39,053 nt of DNA from Oligoflexia bacterium (GCA_903935335.1 CAIZRG010000016.1:1-39053); one strand, 5' to 3'; numbered from the stretch's first letter, positions 1 to 9,110 are shown. Numbers and translations are program-made. Notes: generated by a model not told the origin, from the sequence alone.

Positions 1-5
1 CAGTT

Positions 6-123
6 TGGGGGTGTCTATAGCGACGGGGCTACACCTGATCCCATCTCGAACTCAGAAGTTAAGCCCGTCCACGGCGATTCTAGTACCGAGGTAGCTCGGC
101 GCTAAACTAGCTCGATGCCCCCA
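6..123 (+). rRNA. rrf: 5S ribosomal RNA
   Basis: The 5S rRNA of the large ribosomal subunit, probably the last gene of an rRNA operon whose 16S and 23S lie upstream of the window. The 5' strand (T then five G, 6-11) pairs with the 3' strand (five C then A, 118-123), closing helix I and giving about 118 nt. The conserved loop text GAACTCAGAAGTTAAGC (47-64 region) and the downstream CGAGGTAGCTCGGCGC arm match the 5S consensus. A run of ten T follows at once. The ends are set by helix I pairing and may be off by one or two bases. Confidence 0.95.
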
Positions 124-133
124 TTTTTTTTTT
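124..133 (+). terminator. T-tract terminator after 5S rRNA
   Basis: Ten consecutive T directly follow the G+C-rich terminal helix of the 5S rRNA, so the rRNA's own 3' stem plus this tract form an intrinsic-terminator arrangement. The next gene starts only 33 bases further on, so some read-through into the LPS operon is possible; no clear separate promoter is visible between 134 and 166. Confidence 0.7.
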
Positions 134-166
134 GGCTCTCTCTGCTTTTCCCATCATTATAAAACG

Positions 167-1222
167 ATGACTAAAAAACTGGTTCTTCGATTAAGTAGTT
201 TGGGAGATGTTATCCTTGCAACCTCCATTTTGGAGGTTCATTCTTTTTTAAAAGAAAGTCATGTGGATTGGGTTGTTGCTCAAGAGTTTTCTGAAGTTTT
301 GTGTGGGCATCCTAAAATCCATCGCGTTATTCAGTTTAACCGATCTCAAGGATTGAGAGCTTGGGTTCGTTTTTGCTATCAGCTTTGGCTTGAAAATTAT
401 TTAGAAATTTTTGATCTTCACCTCAGTTTACGAACTCGTCTGATGAAGCTTTTATTTGCTTATTGGAGTTGGGTGGAGCAGACTCCAAAACCCAAATGGA
501 AAACTATTTCAAAGCAATATAGAAAACTGTTTTTTTACTATTTACTAAAAAGATTTTGTCCATTGCGATGGAGGCCTCTGTCGTGGGTGTCTCGATTTAC
601 TCTTCTGGCTGGAGGCAGTGGTACTGAGCATCCCAATTTAAAGCATCTTGTTCGTCCATTTTCTGAAGTTCAATCTCTTTTTTTTTCAAAGGGAGAAATC
701 TGTGATTTATCTCGAACCAAGTTTTTGTGCTTAATGCCTTCTTCACGGTGGAAGGGAAAAATGTGGCCGGTTGATTTTTATTTTAAATTGGTTCAGAGTT
801 TATCTCAAAAGTTCGCTTTAATTCCTATTATTTTGGGACAAAAAAGCGATTTAGCAAGCGTCAGTTTATTGAATCATTTTGAAGTGGCTGGGCTTTCCTG
901 TTGTTCTGCTTTGGGTGTAATGAGTTTAGCTCAAACGGCAACAGTCCTTCATTACTCAATAGGATATCTAGGAAGTGATACAGGTTTAGCTCATTTAGCT
1001 GAAGCGGTAGGAGTTCCAGCACGGATTATTTTTGGACCCACAACACCTGATATGGGCTTTGGTCCTTGGATGAAAGAAAGTCGTTCTATTGAGCTGAGTC
1101 TTTGGTGTCGGCCTTGTGGGAAGGATGGCCGTTATTGTTTTCGGATAAAGCAAAAATATCTTTGCCTCAAAGGTCTTTTGCCAGATCAAGTGGTGTCAAA
1201 ATATTTCGAGTCTTTAGAATGA
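167..1222 (+). CDS. Glycosyltransferase family 9 (LPS heptosyltransferase-like)
   Basis: Predicted to move an ADP-heptose-derived sugar onto the LPS inner core at the cytoplasmic face of the inner membrane. The 351-residue protein opens with the GT9 signature (residues 5-22, RLSSLGDVILATSILEV), and the second Rossmann half carries the donor-site motif GSDTGLAHLAEAVGVP (residues about 268-283) followed by IFGPTTP. Length is typical of WaaC/WaaF/WaaQ proteins. The C-terminus has several Cys, a pattern seen in some heptosyltransferases. It is the first gene of the operon; its stop overlaps the WaaA start by ATGA (1219-1222), which implies translational coupling. Which heptose position it adds cannot be told from sequence. 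Family confidence is high, precise substrate low. Confidence 0.9.
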   Translation: MTKKLVLRLSSLGDVILATSILEVHSFLKESHVDWVVAQEFSEVLCGHPKIHRVIQFNRSQGLRAWVRFCYQLWLENYLEIFDLHLSLRTRLMKLLFAYWSWVEQTPKPKWKTISKQYRKLFFYYLLKRFCPLRWRPLSWVSRFTLLAGGSGTEHPNLKHLVRPFSEVQSLFFSKGEICDLSRTKFLCLMPSSRWKGKMWPVDFYFKLVQSLSQKFALIPIILGQKSDLASVSLLNHFEVAGLSCCSALGVMSLAQTATVLHYSIGYLGSDTGLAHLAEAVGVPARIIFGPTTPDMGFGPWMKESRSIELSLWCRPCGKDGRYCFRIKQKYLCLKGLLPDQVVSKYFESLE

Positions 1223-2475
1223 GAAAAATTTTAAGAAAAAGCTATCGATGGATTCAAAGAGTTTTAGTGAAAAAATTCATTCTACCTCACTTTTTTTCTG
1301 GGGATCGTCTGCTTGATATTTCTTGGAGAGATTTAGAATCTAAGACTGATTTTCAGAAAAGACGAGTTTGGGTTCATGCTGCGAGTGTGGGTGAACTCGA
1401 ATCACTCTCACATTTGGTTCTTAAACTTGCAGAGCAGGGTTATGAGTTAGTTCTTACGGTCATGAGTGAGTCTGCTCGAGAATCTGTTGAACGACTTGGA
1501 AAAAATTTAGCACCAGGCGCTTCATTGATCTACTGTGGGTATGCCCCTTGGGAAGGGGAGTGGTCTGTCGCGTTTCAAGCATTTCGTCCCCATTTATGGA
1601 TAACAGCCAAATATGAGGCTTGGCCTGATTTATGGGTGTCCTTAAAGGAGCAAGCTATTCCTTTAGCTATCGTTTCTGTACATGCGAGAAGATCTCTCCG
1701 AATAGCTAAGGCTTTTTGTTGGAGTTTGCTGGGGGAATATCCCTTTTTAATTTTATTCCCTTGTAATTTATCAAAAAAACCAGCCCTACATTCTCTTTTT
1801 CCAAACGCTTTTATCGAAGTGGCTGGAGAGCCTCGCTGGGATCGAGTCTATTCACGCTTAAATCAGGGTCATTTTCGAGCTCAAGAGCTCATTCATCTTT
1901 GTCAAAATCTTAAGCGTCCGTGGGGAGTCATTGGAAGTGCTTGGTTGGAGGATTTGGAGTTTCTTTCTTCTATTTTAAAGTCTCAGAAGGGAACTGTATG
2001 GATTGTTCCTCATCAGGTTCATCTTGAGGAGATTGATAAGATCAGAGCGAATCTAAAAGGTTTAGACTTAGACTTCAGTCAGACCTCTCAGATGAAAAAA
2101 AACATTCAAATTTTAGAGGATCAAAATTGTTTACTTGTGGATGAGATGGGATTTCTTGCGGAGCTTTATTCAGTGGCAGATTGGGCTTATGTGGGAGGTG
2201 GATGGGGTGCAGGGGTTCATAGTACGATTGAGCCTGCGATTTATGGGATCCCATTAGGAGTGGGTCCTAGAGGTATAGAAAAATTTTATGAAATTGAGGA
2301 GTTAACGGAATCTGGACAATTACAAGTCCTTCACTCAGAGGAAAAACTATCTGAGTGGTGGTCCTTTGTCCTCTCCTGTTCTGAGGATCAGAAAAAGAGT
2401 TGGAAAGAGCAAGCTCAATCTCGACTTGGAGCAACTGGAAAAATTCTTTCAACTCTTGAGAAATTTTGCTTTTAG
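1219..2475 (+). CDS. waaA: 3-deoxy-D-manno-octulosonic acid (Kdo) transferase
   Basis: WaaA/KdtA transfers Kdo from CMP-Kdo to lipid A precursor, the committed step of LPS core assembly. I start it at the ATG overlapping the upstream stop (ATGA), giving 418 residues; a longer in-frame start at 1102 lies entirely inside the GT9 gene and is unlikely. Visible signatures are VWVHAASVGELES (about residues 50-62), the C-terminal GT-B motif VGGGWGAGVHSTIEPAIYG (about 329-347) and GIPLGVGPR. Oddity: the usual E-T-E-x-W-P-N stretch reads A-K-Y-E-A-W-P-D here, and the usual GGHN of the donor loop reads AGVHS, so this is a divergent WaaA. It belongs to the envelope-glycan operon 167-5136. The function call rests on family motifs and on the neighbouring GT9. 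Confidence 0.88.
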   Translation: MRKILRKSYRWIQRVLVKKFILPHFFSGDRLLDISWRDLESKTDFQKRRVWVHAASVGELESLSHLVLKLAEQGYELVLTVMSESARESVERLGKNLAPGASLIYCGYAPWEGEWSVAFQAFRPHLWITAKYEAWPDLWVSLKEQAIPLAIVSVHARRSLRIAKAFCWSLLGEYPFLILFPCNLSKKPALHSLFPNAFIEVAGEPRWDRVYSRLNQGHFRAQELIHLCQNLKRPWGVIGSAWLEDLEFLSSILKSQKGTVWIVPHQVHLEEIDKIRANLKGLDLDFSQTSQMKKNIQILEDQNCLLVDEMGFLAELYSVADWAYVGGGWGAGVHSTIEPAIYGIPLGVGPRGIEKFYEIEELTESGQLQVLHSEEKLSEWWSFVLSCSEDQKKSWKEQAQSRLGATGKILSTLEKFCF

Positions 2476-2547
2476 CATGGTAATCTTCAAAGATGATCGA
2501 TCAAATTCATACAACTCAGGATTTTTTCAATCAAATCAGGGTTGAAT

Positions 2548-4140
2548 GTGCGTATTGAAGATAATTATGATTGGCTGGTACTGGGTAATCATCCAGGAGC
2601 TTTGTTGACGGCCTGTATGGCTGCTAAGCTTGGACTTTCAGTTCTTATATTACCTTTGGGCTTGCATCTTGGACGATTGAGATCTTATTCAGGCCAATAC
2701 TTTGATCCTGAAAGTAATTTTATACTTGGGCTTGGGAAATCTGGCGAGGAGCAAGGATTAGTTTTAAAGTGTTTGACCCAATTGGGTTTAATTCCTTCAT
2801 ATCTTTTTGACGTTGATATCAACCTCGGCCTTCCACAGGTTTTAACTGAAGAAAGTCGATTTGTTTTAGCGAGGGCAGACCAACTCAGCTCTGAATTGTA
2901 TCGCGAGTATGGAGAAGGTCTTGTTCAAAAATGGGGTTTAATTAAATCACTTTCTTATACGGAAGGAGAATTTCTTAATTATTGGCAAAATCTTCCGAAA
3001 AGACTGACTCTAAACGCTGAGCGCAAATCACCCTCAGAGGATCCAATGACTTTAAGTGATCTTCGAAATCGTCTTGCTAAGGTTTTACGATCTCGAGATA
3101 CATCACTTTTAAATTGGATTTCTAATAAAATTAAAATATCAGAGATTGCTCATTTACTTAAAAAAGAGGACCTTCAGGCAGCTGTTCAGGGACTTTTGTA
3201 TGGAGTCACAGGAAGTGTTTCTCGAGACCCTTCTTTATTTGACATTCTTCATATTTTTAACCTATCGAGAGTGGGTGCTTCGTTTCGTGGAGGACTTTCA
3301 AATTATCGGGAATTTTTGCTCAATTCAACAAAAAATTTAGGGGCTCAGATTCCGGCGAAAGCTGAGTGTCGGAGAATCTTTGTTGATCAGGGTCGTCTGA
3401 TTGGTGTTCAGGTGAGCAATCGAGGGAGTATGATTTCTGTAGGAGGGGGAATTATAGGTTGTTCTCTTCGCTCTGCTTACGACAGAATGACTTATACTGG
3501 TAACCATTTTTTTCGTAGAAAAAAATTACCCCTTCTTCCTATGGGTTGGAGATTTACTCTTGCAATGACGGTTCGGAAAGAGTCAATCCCGAGAGGGATG
3601 AGTCGTCGTTCTTTTTGGAAAGAGAAAGATGCTCCAGTTTTAGAGATTGAAATAGTTGATTCTAAAGATTATGAGTTAGAAGATTCTGAAAATTTTATTA
3701 TCTATTTGCGAACACTTATGCCGTATTCAAGTGAAAGTCTTCATTTTCAATACCAGAGGGTGATCGCAGGGCGGATGCTAAGAAAAACCGTGGAGATTTT
3801 ACCTTTTCTAGAATATCATATTGTTTCTATTTATCCAGACTTTCGATTTGGGCCAGGAGTTGAATCTTTTTTGGGAGCACTTCGTACTTCAGGTTTTCAG
3901 TCTGAATCAAAAAAAAATGACTTAATGCAATTGTACAATTTTACTACATTAAACGAAATACCACAAAATTTACTCGTTTATTCTGGAGAAGGTGTTGGTT
4001 CCAGCAGTGGGATTGATGGTCTTTTTGTTTCATCGGATGAGTCCTATCCCGATCTTGGGACTCTTGGGCCAACGGTAGCTGCTTTTGAGGCCGTAGCTTG
4101 GCTGGCTCATCGGTCCGGCTTTGCAGGGCCCATGATTTAG
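2548..4140 (+). CDS. Flavoprotein-like (phytoene-dehydrogenase-type fold) protein, degenerate dinucleotide motif
   Basis: About 530 residues. The N-terminus (YDWLVLGNHPGALLTACMAA) has the hydrophobic strand-loop-helix shape of an FAD Rossmann fold, but the glycine loop is G-N-H-P-G-A rather than GxGxxG. The C-terminus (about 495-525) has a GVGSSSGIDGLFVSS segment like the closing FAD-contact motif of phytoene-desaturase/amine-oxidase-like proteins, and a central RGGLSNYREFLL segment matches the family's substrate-domain entry. I choose GTG 2548 (AGGG at 2538-2541, short spacing); TTG 2542 is the alternative. It lies between waaA and a GT4 gene (9-base gap to the latter), so a role in envelope-glycan or lipid modification is an inference from context only. 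It may bind FAD weakly or not at all. Confidence 0.65.
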   Translation: MRIEDNYDWLVLGNHPGALLTACMAAKLGLSVLILPLGLHLGRLRSYSGQYFDPESNFILGLGKSGEEQGLVLKCLTQLGLIPSYLFDVDINLGLPQVLTEESRFVLARADQLSSELYREYGEGLVQKWGLIKSLSYTEGEFLNYWQNLPKRLTLNAERKSPSEDPMTLSDLRNRLAKVLRSRDTSLLNWISNKIKISEIAHLLKKEDLQAAVQGLLYGVTGSVSRDPSLFDILHIFNLSRVGASFRGGLSNYREFLLNSTKNLGAQIPAKAECRRIFVDQGRLIGVQVSNRGSMISVGGGIIGCSLRSAYDRMTYTGNHFFRRKKLPLLPMGWRFTLAMTVRKESIPRGMSRRSFWKEKDAPVLEIEIVDSKDYELEDSENFIIYLRTLMPYSSESLHFQYQRVIAGRMLRKTVEILPFLEYHIVSIYPDFRFGPGVESFLGALRTSGFQSESKKNDLMQLYNFTTLNEIPQNLLVYSGEGVGSSSGIDGLFVSSDESYPDLGTLGPTVAAFEAVAWLAHRSGFAGPMI

Positions 4141-4149
4141 GAAGGTGAA

Positions 4150-5136
4150 ATGCGTATTGTTTTATTTCATCCTGTTTTACTTCCTCCGCGGGACTATGGG
4201 GGAGTTGAAAGGGTCGTGCAATGGCTCGCTCAAGGTCTTTTGGAGCGTGGGCATGAGGTTCATATTGCCGCTTTAGCAGGAAGTATTCTTCCTTTAGGGT
4301 GTCATCTCATTGAAGTCGATCGAAGATCATTTTCTGCTGTTGAACTCATGAAAATATTGCCTAAAGGGGTCGATCTGATTCATTTTATGGCTCCAGTATC
4401 AGAAGAAATTTGGGATAATCTCTTCGTGCCAAAGCTACTCACAGTTCACGGAAATGGAAAATTAGGAGAGAAATTTCCTAAAAATTCAGTTTTTCTAAGT
4501 GATAGTCATGCAAGGCTACATGGAGCTAGCTGTTTTATTTATAATGGAATAAATCCAGATGAATATTTATTTTCCCCAGACCAAAAAAAAAGTTGGTATT
4601 TATTTCTTTCAAAGACTCACTGGAGAGTAAAAAATTTATCAGGAACTATGAAATTTTGTAGAAAGGCTAAAGTTTCTTTAAAGATTGCAGGAGGTAGTCG
4701 CCCTTTTTTTAACAGGATGATGTGTTGGTTTCAACCTCATTTTGAATGGATAGGTCCTGTTTCTGGAGTGAAAAAGGCTTATTATTTGGCCCATGCTAAG
4801 GCTCTTTTATTTCCAGTGCGATGGCCTGAGCCTTTTGGTCTAGTAATTGCTGAAGCTTTGATATCTGGTACTCCTGTTGTGGGTTTTCCTCGAGGTAGTT
4901 TGGTAGAGTTGATTCCTCCTGAAGTCGGTGTGCTTTTAGAGTCTGAGGATGAATGGATTAGGCTTTTAGAGGAAGGTACTCTTTTGGCTGATCCTGAGCG
5001 TTGTCGGCAGTGGGCCTTAGAAAAATTTCATTATCGAGGGATGGCTGAGAACTATGAGAGAATCTATCAGCAGATTTTTCAGGGAAGAATTCTTCATGAG
5101 GTTTATCCTAGAGGATTGGGTTGGAACTTGATGTAA
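4150..5136 (+). CDS. Glycosyltransferase family 4 (group 1, GT-B fold)
   Basis: 328 residues. The N-terminal acceptor domain begins IVLFHPVLLPPRDYGGVERVV, with the GG-x-E-R loop of GT4 enzymes; the C-terminal donor domain contains FPVRWPEPFGLVIAEAL (about 218-234), the E-x7-E retaining-GT4 signature, followed by GTPVVGF. ATG 4150 is preceded by GGAAGG, a good ribosome-binding site at about 5 bases. It closes the operon begun by the heptosyltransferase-like gene, consistent with LPS core or other surface-glycan extension. Donor and acceptor sugars cannot be predicted. The family call is secure. Confidence 0.9.
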   Translation: MRIVLFHPVLLPPRDYGGVERVVQWLAQGLLERGHEVHIAALAGSILPLGCHLIEVDRRSFSAVELMKILPKGVDLIHFMAPVSEEIWDNLFVPKLLTVHGNGKLGEKFPKNSVFLSDSHARLHGASCFIYNGINPDEYLFSPDQKKSWYLFLSKTHWRVKNLSGTMKFCRKAKVSLKIAGGSRPFFNRMMCWFQPHFEWIGPVSGVKKAYYLAHAKALLFPVRWPEPFGLVIAEALISGTPVVGFPRGSLVELIPPEVGVLLESEDEWIRLLEEGTLLADPERCRQWALEKFHYRGMAENYERIYQQIFQGRILHEVYPRGLGWNLM

Positions 5137-5156
5137 TTGCAAGGGGTTCTAGTACT

Positions 5157-5221
5157 AAAATTATCGTTTATCAAAAATTTGAATTCAGTTCAGTATCTGT
5201 TCTGAAATGTCGATAAATTTT
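5157..5221 (+). promoter_or_regulatory. Long imperfect inverted repeat upstream of pilin-like gene
   Basis: AAAATTATCG (5157-5166) pairs with CGATAAATTTT (5211-5221) with one bulge. Inside, TTCAG (5184-5188 or 5189-5193) can pair with CTGAA (5202-5206). No T-run follows, so it is a poor intrinsic terminator; a structured 5' leader or operator for the pilin-like gene 39 bases downstream is equally possible. AT-rich, so chance pairing is a real alternative. Confidence 0.35.
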
Positions 5222-5259
5222 AGAGTGTTCAAGAAAATATTTTTGGATGGATTTTTTTT

Positions 5260-5472
5260 ATGCTTAGTAGGCTGACTCAGCTTTACAAAGAAGAAACTGC
5301 TCAGGCCAGTACAGAATATATTCTTGTATTATCCATTGTAGTGGGTTTGCTAATGATTTTATTGAACAAGCTGATCAAACCTACCTATGCAAAGTTACTT
5401 ACGACTCTTTCCAGGCAGATCCAGGCACAGCTTTCCAGTGCAAATCTTCACAGCTTTCGCATTCCACGATGA
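5260..5472 (+). CDS. Short pilin-like peptide with class-III-type signal (Flp/TadE-like)
   Basis: 70 residues: a charged leader ending near KEETAQASTEY, then a hydrophobic helix (ILVLSIVVGLLMILL, about residues 21-35) and a basic tail. The Q-A-S-x-E-Y junction followed by a membrane helix is the class III signal found in Flp pilins and archaeal-type pilins, cut before the helix by a prepilin peptidase. It is preceded by GGATGG and a T-run. No pilus ATPase, peptidase or secretin lies nearby, so this is an orphan subunit or a membrane peptide that only resembles one. The family suggestion is by motif; the role is inference. Confidence 0.65.
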   Translation: MLSRLTQLYKEETAQASTEYILVLSIVVGLLMILLNKLIKPTYAKLLTTLSRQIQAQLSSANLHSFRIPR

Positions 5473-5590
5473 AGGAGTGCTGAACAGAAATTCAAATAAT
5501 TTTCTTTTTTTACACTCGAAAGTTGCTATGCTTACGCAACGCAATGGAAAATCGCATCATGAACTTGTTAATTCAAGGGGGAGGGCGTAG

Positions 5591-7831
5591 ATGAATCAGG
5601 TCATTGATCGTGGATTCTTTAAGTTAGAAGAGCAGAGTTCTAGCGAGAGTTCTAGGACTTCCAGAGAAAAAATTTGGACTCTCACTCTAAATGTTTCTGG
5701 GGAAAAAGTAAACAAATTAAGTACAAAAGTTATGTCTCAGTTTAAAGCGTTATTACCTGAGCTTGAAGCGCTCGGTTCTGAATCTAAAATAGATGCTTTG
5801 ATTTTACTGTCAGGTAAGCCCGGACAATTTATTGCAGGAGCTGATCTTGAGCTCATTCAATCAGTTTCTTCTCCTGAGCAAGCAGAAGAGTTGTCTCGGG
5901 AGGGCCAAAAATTGATGGATTGCTGGGAAGATCTCTCTTTCCCTACGGTAGCAGCTATTGAAGGTCCAGCATTAGGCGGAGGCTGTGAATTTTCACTCGC
6001 AAGCACTGCGATTCTGATGTCTAACGATCCTGTAGCTCGAATGGGTTTACCCGAGGTTCTTTTAGGACTGATTCCAGGAATGGGTGGTACAATTCGTCTG
6101 CCTAGAAAAATTGGTTTGACCGGAGCTTTAGACCTGATCCTCACAGGACGAACATTGAATGCAAATCAAGCCTATCAGATAGGTTTGATTGAGGGAAGTC
6201 TTCCACAACAAGGATTTAAGGATTCAGTCATTCAGTGGACTCGGAAAAATCTCCAATCTATGAAAGCAGGTAATCGGCTTGCAAAAGTCCCAAAGATGCC
6301 ACTTCTAGGTGAAGTGGGGGGTTCTTTTCGATCATTTTTTGAAAAAAGTCCAATTCAATCCCTCATCTTGAATCAAGTCCAAAAAAGAATTTTAGCCAAA
6401 ACAAAAGGTCATTACCCTGCACCTTTTGAAATATTGAATGTGATTCGATCTACCCAAGTAGGGTATGGGGAGAAACTTAGGGGGAAAGCACGCTCCTTGG
6501 CTTTAGAACGAGAGGCTCAAGGTTTTGGGAAAGTAGCAACAACAGAGATTTCTAAAAATCTGATTCGGCTTTTTTTCTTGACTGAAAAAATGAAAAAATC
6601 AAATGGTTTACAATCTGGATTACTTGTTCCTGAGCATAGGATTGAAAAAGCTGTAGTTTTAGGAGCTGGGGTTATGGGAGGTGGGATCGCTCAGCTTTTT
6701 GCAGAGAAAGAGATTTCAACTCGAATGAAGGATGTTCATCTTCAAGCGCTGAGTGCTGGAATTCAGTCTGCTGCTAAAATTTTTAAAAAAAATGTAAAAA
6801 AAAGAAAACTGACACAGAGGCAGTATTTACAAAAATTAAATTTAATTGCCCCTGTTATGGATTATTCTGGATTTTCATCAGTAGACGTCGTGGTAGAAGC
6901 GGTTGTAGAAAACATGGATCTCAAAAAGAAGCTTTTTGCTGAGCTTGAAGAAAAAGTTCAGATCAACTGTGTTATGGCTTCGAATACTTCTTCACTTTCA
7001 ATTTCTGAAATGCAGGTAGGGCTTAAATATCCAGATCGTTTGGTTGGGATGCATTTTTTCAATCCAGTGAGCAAGATGCCTTTGATTGAAGTCATACGGG
7101 GAGAAAAAACATCTGATAGTGTGGTTGCTAGCATTTTTCAGTTTTCTAAGAAATTAGGAAAAACTCCTATTGTAGTAAAAGACTCTCCTGGATTTTTAGT
7201 GAATCGACTTTTAGCATCTTATTTAAATGAAGCTGTGTATTTGGTGGCAGATGGAGTTTCAATTCCAGAGATAGATCGCATTTTACTTAAATTTGGGATG
7301 CCCATGGGTCCAATGGAACTTATTGATGAAGTAGGGGTGGATGTGGGCCAGAAAGTATCTCAGATTCTTTATGAAGCTTTTGGAGAACGGTTAAAGCCTT
7401 GTTCTCTGAATGCTAAAGTGGTAGCGGCTGGGAGATTAGGCAAAAAAAATGGAAAAGGACTTTATGAATATCAAGGGAGTCAGAAGACGAAAGTATTTGA
7501 TCCAAAAGTAGAGGAAATTATTGAATTTAAATCATCTCCTTCTATTTTTTCTGAAGAGGAGGTTTTGGATCGCTGTCTTCTTCCCATGATCAATGAAGCT
7601 GCTCGTTGCTTAGAGGAAGAGATTGTTCAATCGGCATCGGAAATAGATTTAGGAATGATTATGGGGATGGGTTTTCCTCCCTTTCGGGGTGGATTACTGA
7701 GATTTGCTGATACTTTGGGAATAGATACAGTGGTACAACGTTTGAAAAAATATCAGGCTAAGAGCGGAGTTCGATTTGAACCCTCAATCCCACTTATGAA
7801 AAGGGCTCAGAATGGTCAAAAATTCTATTGA
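5591..7831 (+). CDS. fadJ: Bifunctional enoyl-CoA hydratase / 3-hydroxyacyl-CoA dehydrogenase (fatty-oxidation alpha subunit)
   Basis: Two steps of fatty-acid beta-oxidation in one cytoplasmic chain of 746 residues. Residues about 28-215 are the crotonase domain: the oxyanion and catalytic regions read ALGGGCEFSLAS and GLPEVLLGLIPGMGGTIRLPR (first part given), with both expected Glu present. Residues about 352-540 are the NAD domain, with VLGAGVMGGGIAQLF for the cofactor loop, ASNTSSLSISEM, and HFFNPVSKMPLIEV containing the catalytic His; VKDSPGFLVNRLL opens the C-terminal helical domain, present twice as in FadB/FadJ. ATG 5591 has a very strong GGGGGAGGG site. The first 25 residues are Ser-rich and look like an added tail. 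No thiolase (FadI/FadA) is adjacent. FadB versus FadJ cannot be separated with certainty. Confidence 0.92.
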   Translation: MNQVIDRGFFKLEEQSSSESSRTSREKIWTLTLNVSGEKVNKLSTKVMSQFKALLPELEALGSESKIDALILLSGKPGQFIAGADLELIQSVSSPEQAEELSREGQKLMDCWEDLSFPTVAAIEGPALGGGCEFSLASTAILMSNDPVARMGLPEVLLGLIPGMGGTIRLPRKIGLTGALDLILTGRTLNANQAYQIGLIEGSLPQQGFKDSVIQWTRKNLQSMKAGNRLAKVPKMPLLGEVGGSFRSFFEKSPIQSLILNQVQKRILAKTKGHYPAPFEILNVIRSTQVGYGEKLRGKARSLALEREAQGFGKVATTEISKNLIRLFFLTEKMKKSNGLQSGLLVPEHRIEKAVVLGAGVMGGGIAQLFAEKEISTRMKDVHLQALSAGIQSAAKIFKKNVKKRKLTQRQYLQKLNLIAPVMDYSGFSSVDVVVEAVVENMDLKKKLFAELEEKVQINCVMASNTSSLSISEMQVGLKYPDRLVGMHFFNPVSKMPLIEVIRGEKTSDSVVASIFQFSKKLGKTPIVVKDSPGFLVNRLLASYLNEAVYLVADGVSIPEIDRILLKFGMPMGPMELIDEVGVDVGQKVSQILYEAFGERLKPCSLNAKVVAAGRLGKKNGKGLYEYQGSQKTKVFDPKVEEIIEFKSSPSIFSEEEVLDRCLLPMINEAARCLEEEIVQSASEIDLGMIMGMGFPPFRGGLLRFADTLGIDTVVQRLKKYQAKSGVRFEPSIPLMKRAQNGQKFY

Positions 7832-9110
7832 AGGGACTATGGTTCATCTTGGGTATCGTCCTTGGACTTGTTGGGTCGGCTTTCGTTATTTAAAATCGAA
7901 AAAAAACTCTCGATTTTTAAGTTTTATCACTCTTCTTTCCATGATGGGTATTGGTTTGGGTGTCATGGCTATGATTGTGGTTTTGTCTGTCATGGATGGA
8001 TTTGAATCCGAGTTAAAAAAACGAATGATGTCTTCGGATCTTCATGTACTGATTCGTCCTCGTCCAGATTCTCCAGGGTTTGATATGGGATTTGTTCCAC
8101 GAAGCTCCATGGACCGCGCAGATATTTCTGCTTTTTTAGATTCGGCTGGCTCACCTGTTGAAAAGTTTTGGCCTGTAATTGCGACAGAGGCAATTTTAAA
8201 AGCAGGACGTAAAGTGACAGGAGTGACTTTAAAAGGAGTAACGAAGGATCGGATTGAGCAACTGAAGTGGCAGGGTGCTGAGATTCTTGAAAAAAAAGAT
8301 GAGGTCGATCAGAAGAATACAGAAAGTACGGGCCTTTGGGTGGGTCAAGAACTAGCCATGGAGATGGGACTCGTTCCGGGGGATCACCTCACGCTTGTGT
8401 CTCCGACTGAAATGGAAGGTCCTTTGGGGGGTATCCCTCGTTTGAAGCGTTTTTATATTCATGGAATTTATAGAAGTGGTCTTCCTGAACAGGAACTTCA
8501 TATTACTTATGCTTCAGAGGGAGCTGTACGATCTTTTCTCAGACGCTCAGATAGAGTTTCACAGTGGGAGTTGAAGGTAAAAAATTTTGATCAAGCTCCT
8601 CAAGTTGCTGCTCAAATTCAATCCATGATCCCCCAATTTCAGGTTCAAGATTGGTTTGAACTCAATTCTCATTTATTTGCTTCTTTGCGATTAGAACGTT
8701 TATCGATGTTTCTGATTCTGGCGTTTATTGTGGTAGTTGCTTCTTTTAATATTGTAACTACTTTGACCTTGATGGTTTTAGAGAAAAAGAAGGAAATTTC
8801 AATTTTAAAAGCTATGGGAGCTACAAAAAGTCAAATAGGATCTATTTTTTTTGCTGAGGGAATTTTGATTGGGTCTGTAGGAGCAGGGGGAGGCGGGGTG
8901 TTGGGTTTTTTAGTTTGTTTAATTCTGAAGCACTATGAGTTTATCACCCTTCCTGATATTTATTATGATCGTACTTTGCCTGTCACATTTAATCCTATTT
9001 ATTATTTTGTAGTTACTTTGTGTGCAATGGTGATTGTTTTACTAGCATGTCTTTATCCAAGTAGAAAAGCAGCTCAATTGAATCCACTCACTGGAATTCG
9101 TTTTGGGTGA
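7812..9110 (+). CDS. lolC: LolC/LolE-family lipoprotein-release ABC permease
   Basis: Inner-membrane subunit of the LolCDE complex that extracts outer-membrane lipoproteins and passes them to LolA. 432 residues: a membrane helix at about 36-60 after the family start WVGFRYLKSKK, a large periplasmic domain (about 65-290), then three helices from about 300, with VVASFNIVTTLTLMVLEKKK and EISILKAMGA, the FtsX-like coupling region. Two starts are possible: ATG 7812, inside the fadJ end and preceded by AAAAGGG, or ATG 7839, with GAAGGGA very close; I give the longer. The overlap with fadJ implies co-transcription. No LolD ATPase gene is in the window; LolC and LolE cannot be told apart, and it may be the single LolF-type permease. 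Confidence 0.88.
   Translation: MVKNSIEGTMVHLGYRPWTCWVGFRYLKSKKNSRFLSFITLLSMMGIGLGVMAMIVVLSVMDGFESELKKRMMSSDLHVLIRPRPDSPGFDMGFVPRSSMDRADISAFLDSAGSPVEKFWPVIATEAILKAGRKVTGVTLKGVTKDRIEQLKWQGAEILEKKDEVDQKNTESTGLWVGQELAMEMGLVPGDHLTLVSPTEMEGPLGGIPRLKRFYIHGIYRSGLPEQELHITYASEGAVRSFLRRSDRVSQWELKVKNFDQAPQVAAQIQSMIPQFQVQDWFELNSHLFASLRLERLSMFLILAFIVVVASFNIVTTLTLMVLEKKKEISILKAMGATKSQIGSIFFAEGILIGSVGAGGGGVLGFLVCLILKHYEFITLPDIYYDRTLPVTFNPIYYFVVTLCAMVIVLLACLYPSRKAAQLNPLTGIRFG

Noticed and set aside
1102..1218. 39-codon N-terminal extension of WaaA
   Set aside because: Lies wholly inside the GT9 gene in another frame; the ATGA overlap gives a better start.
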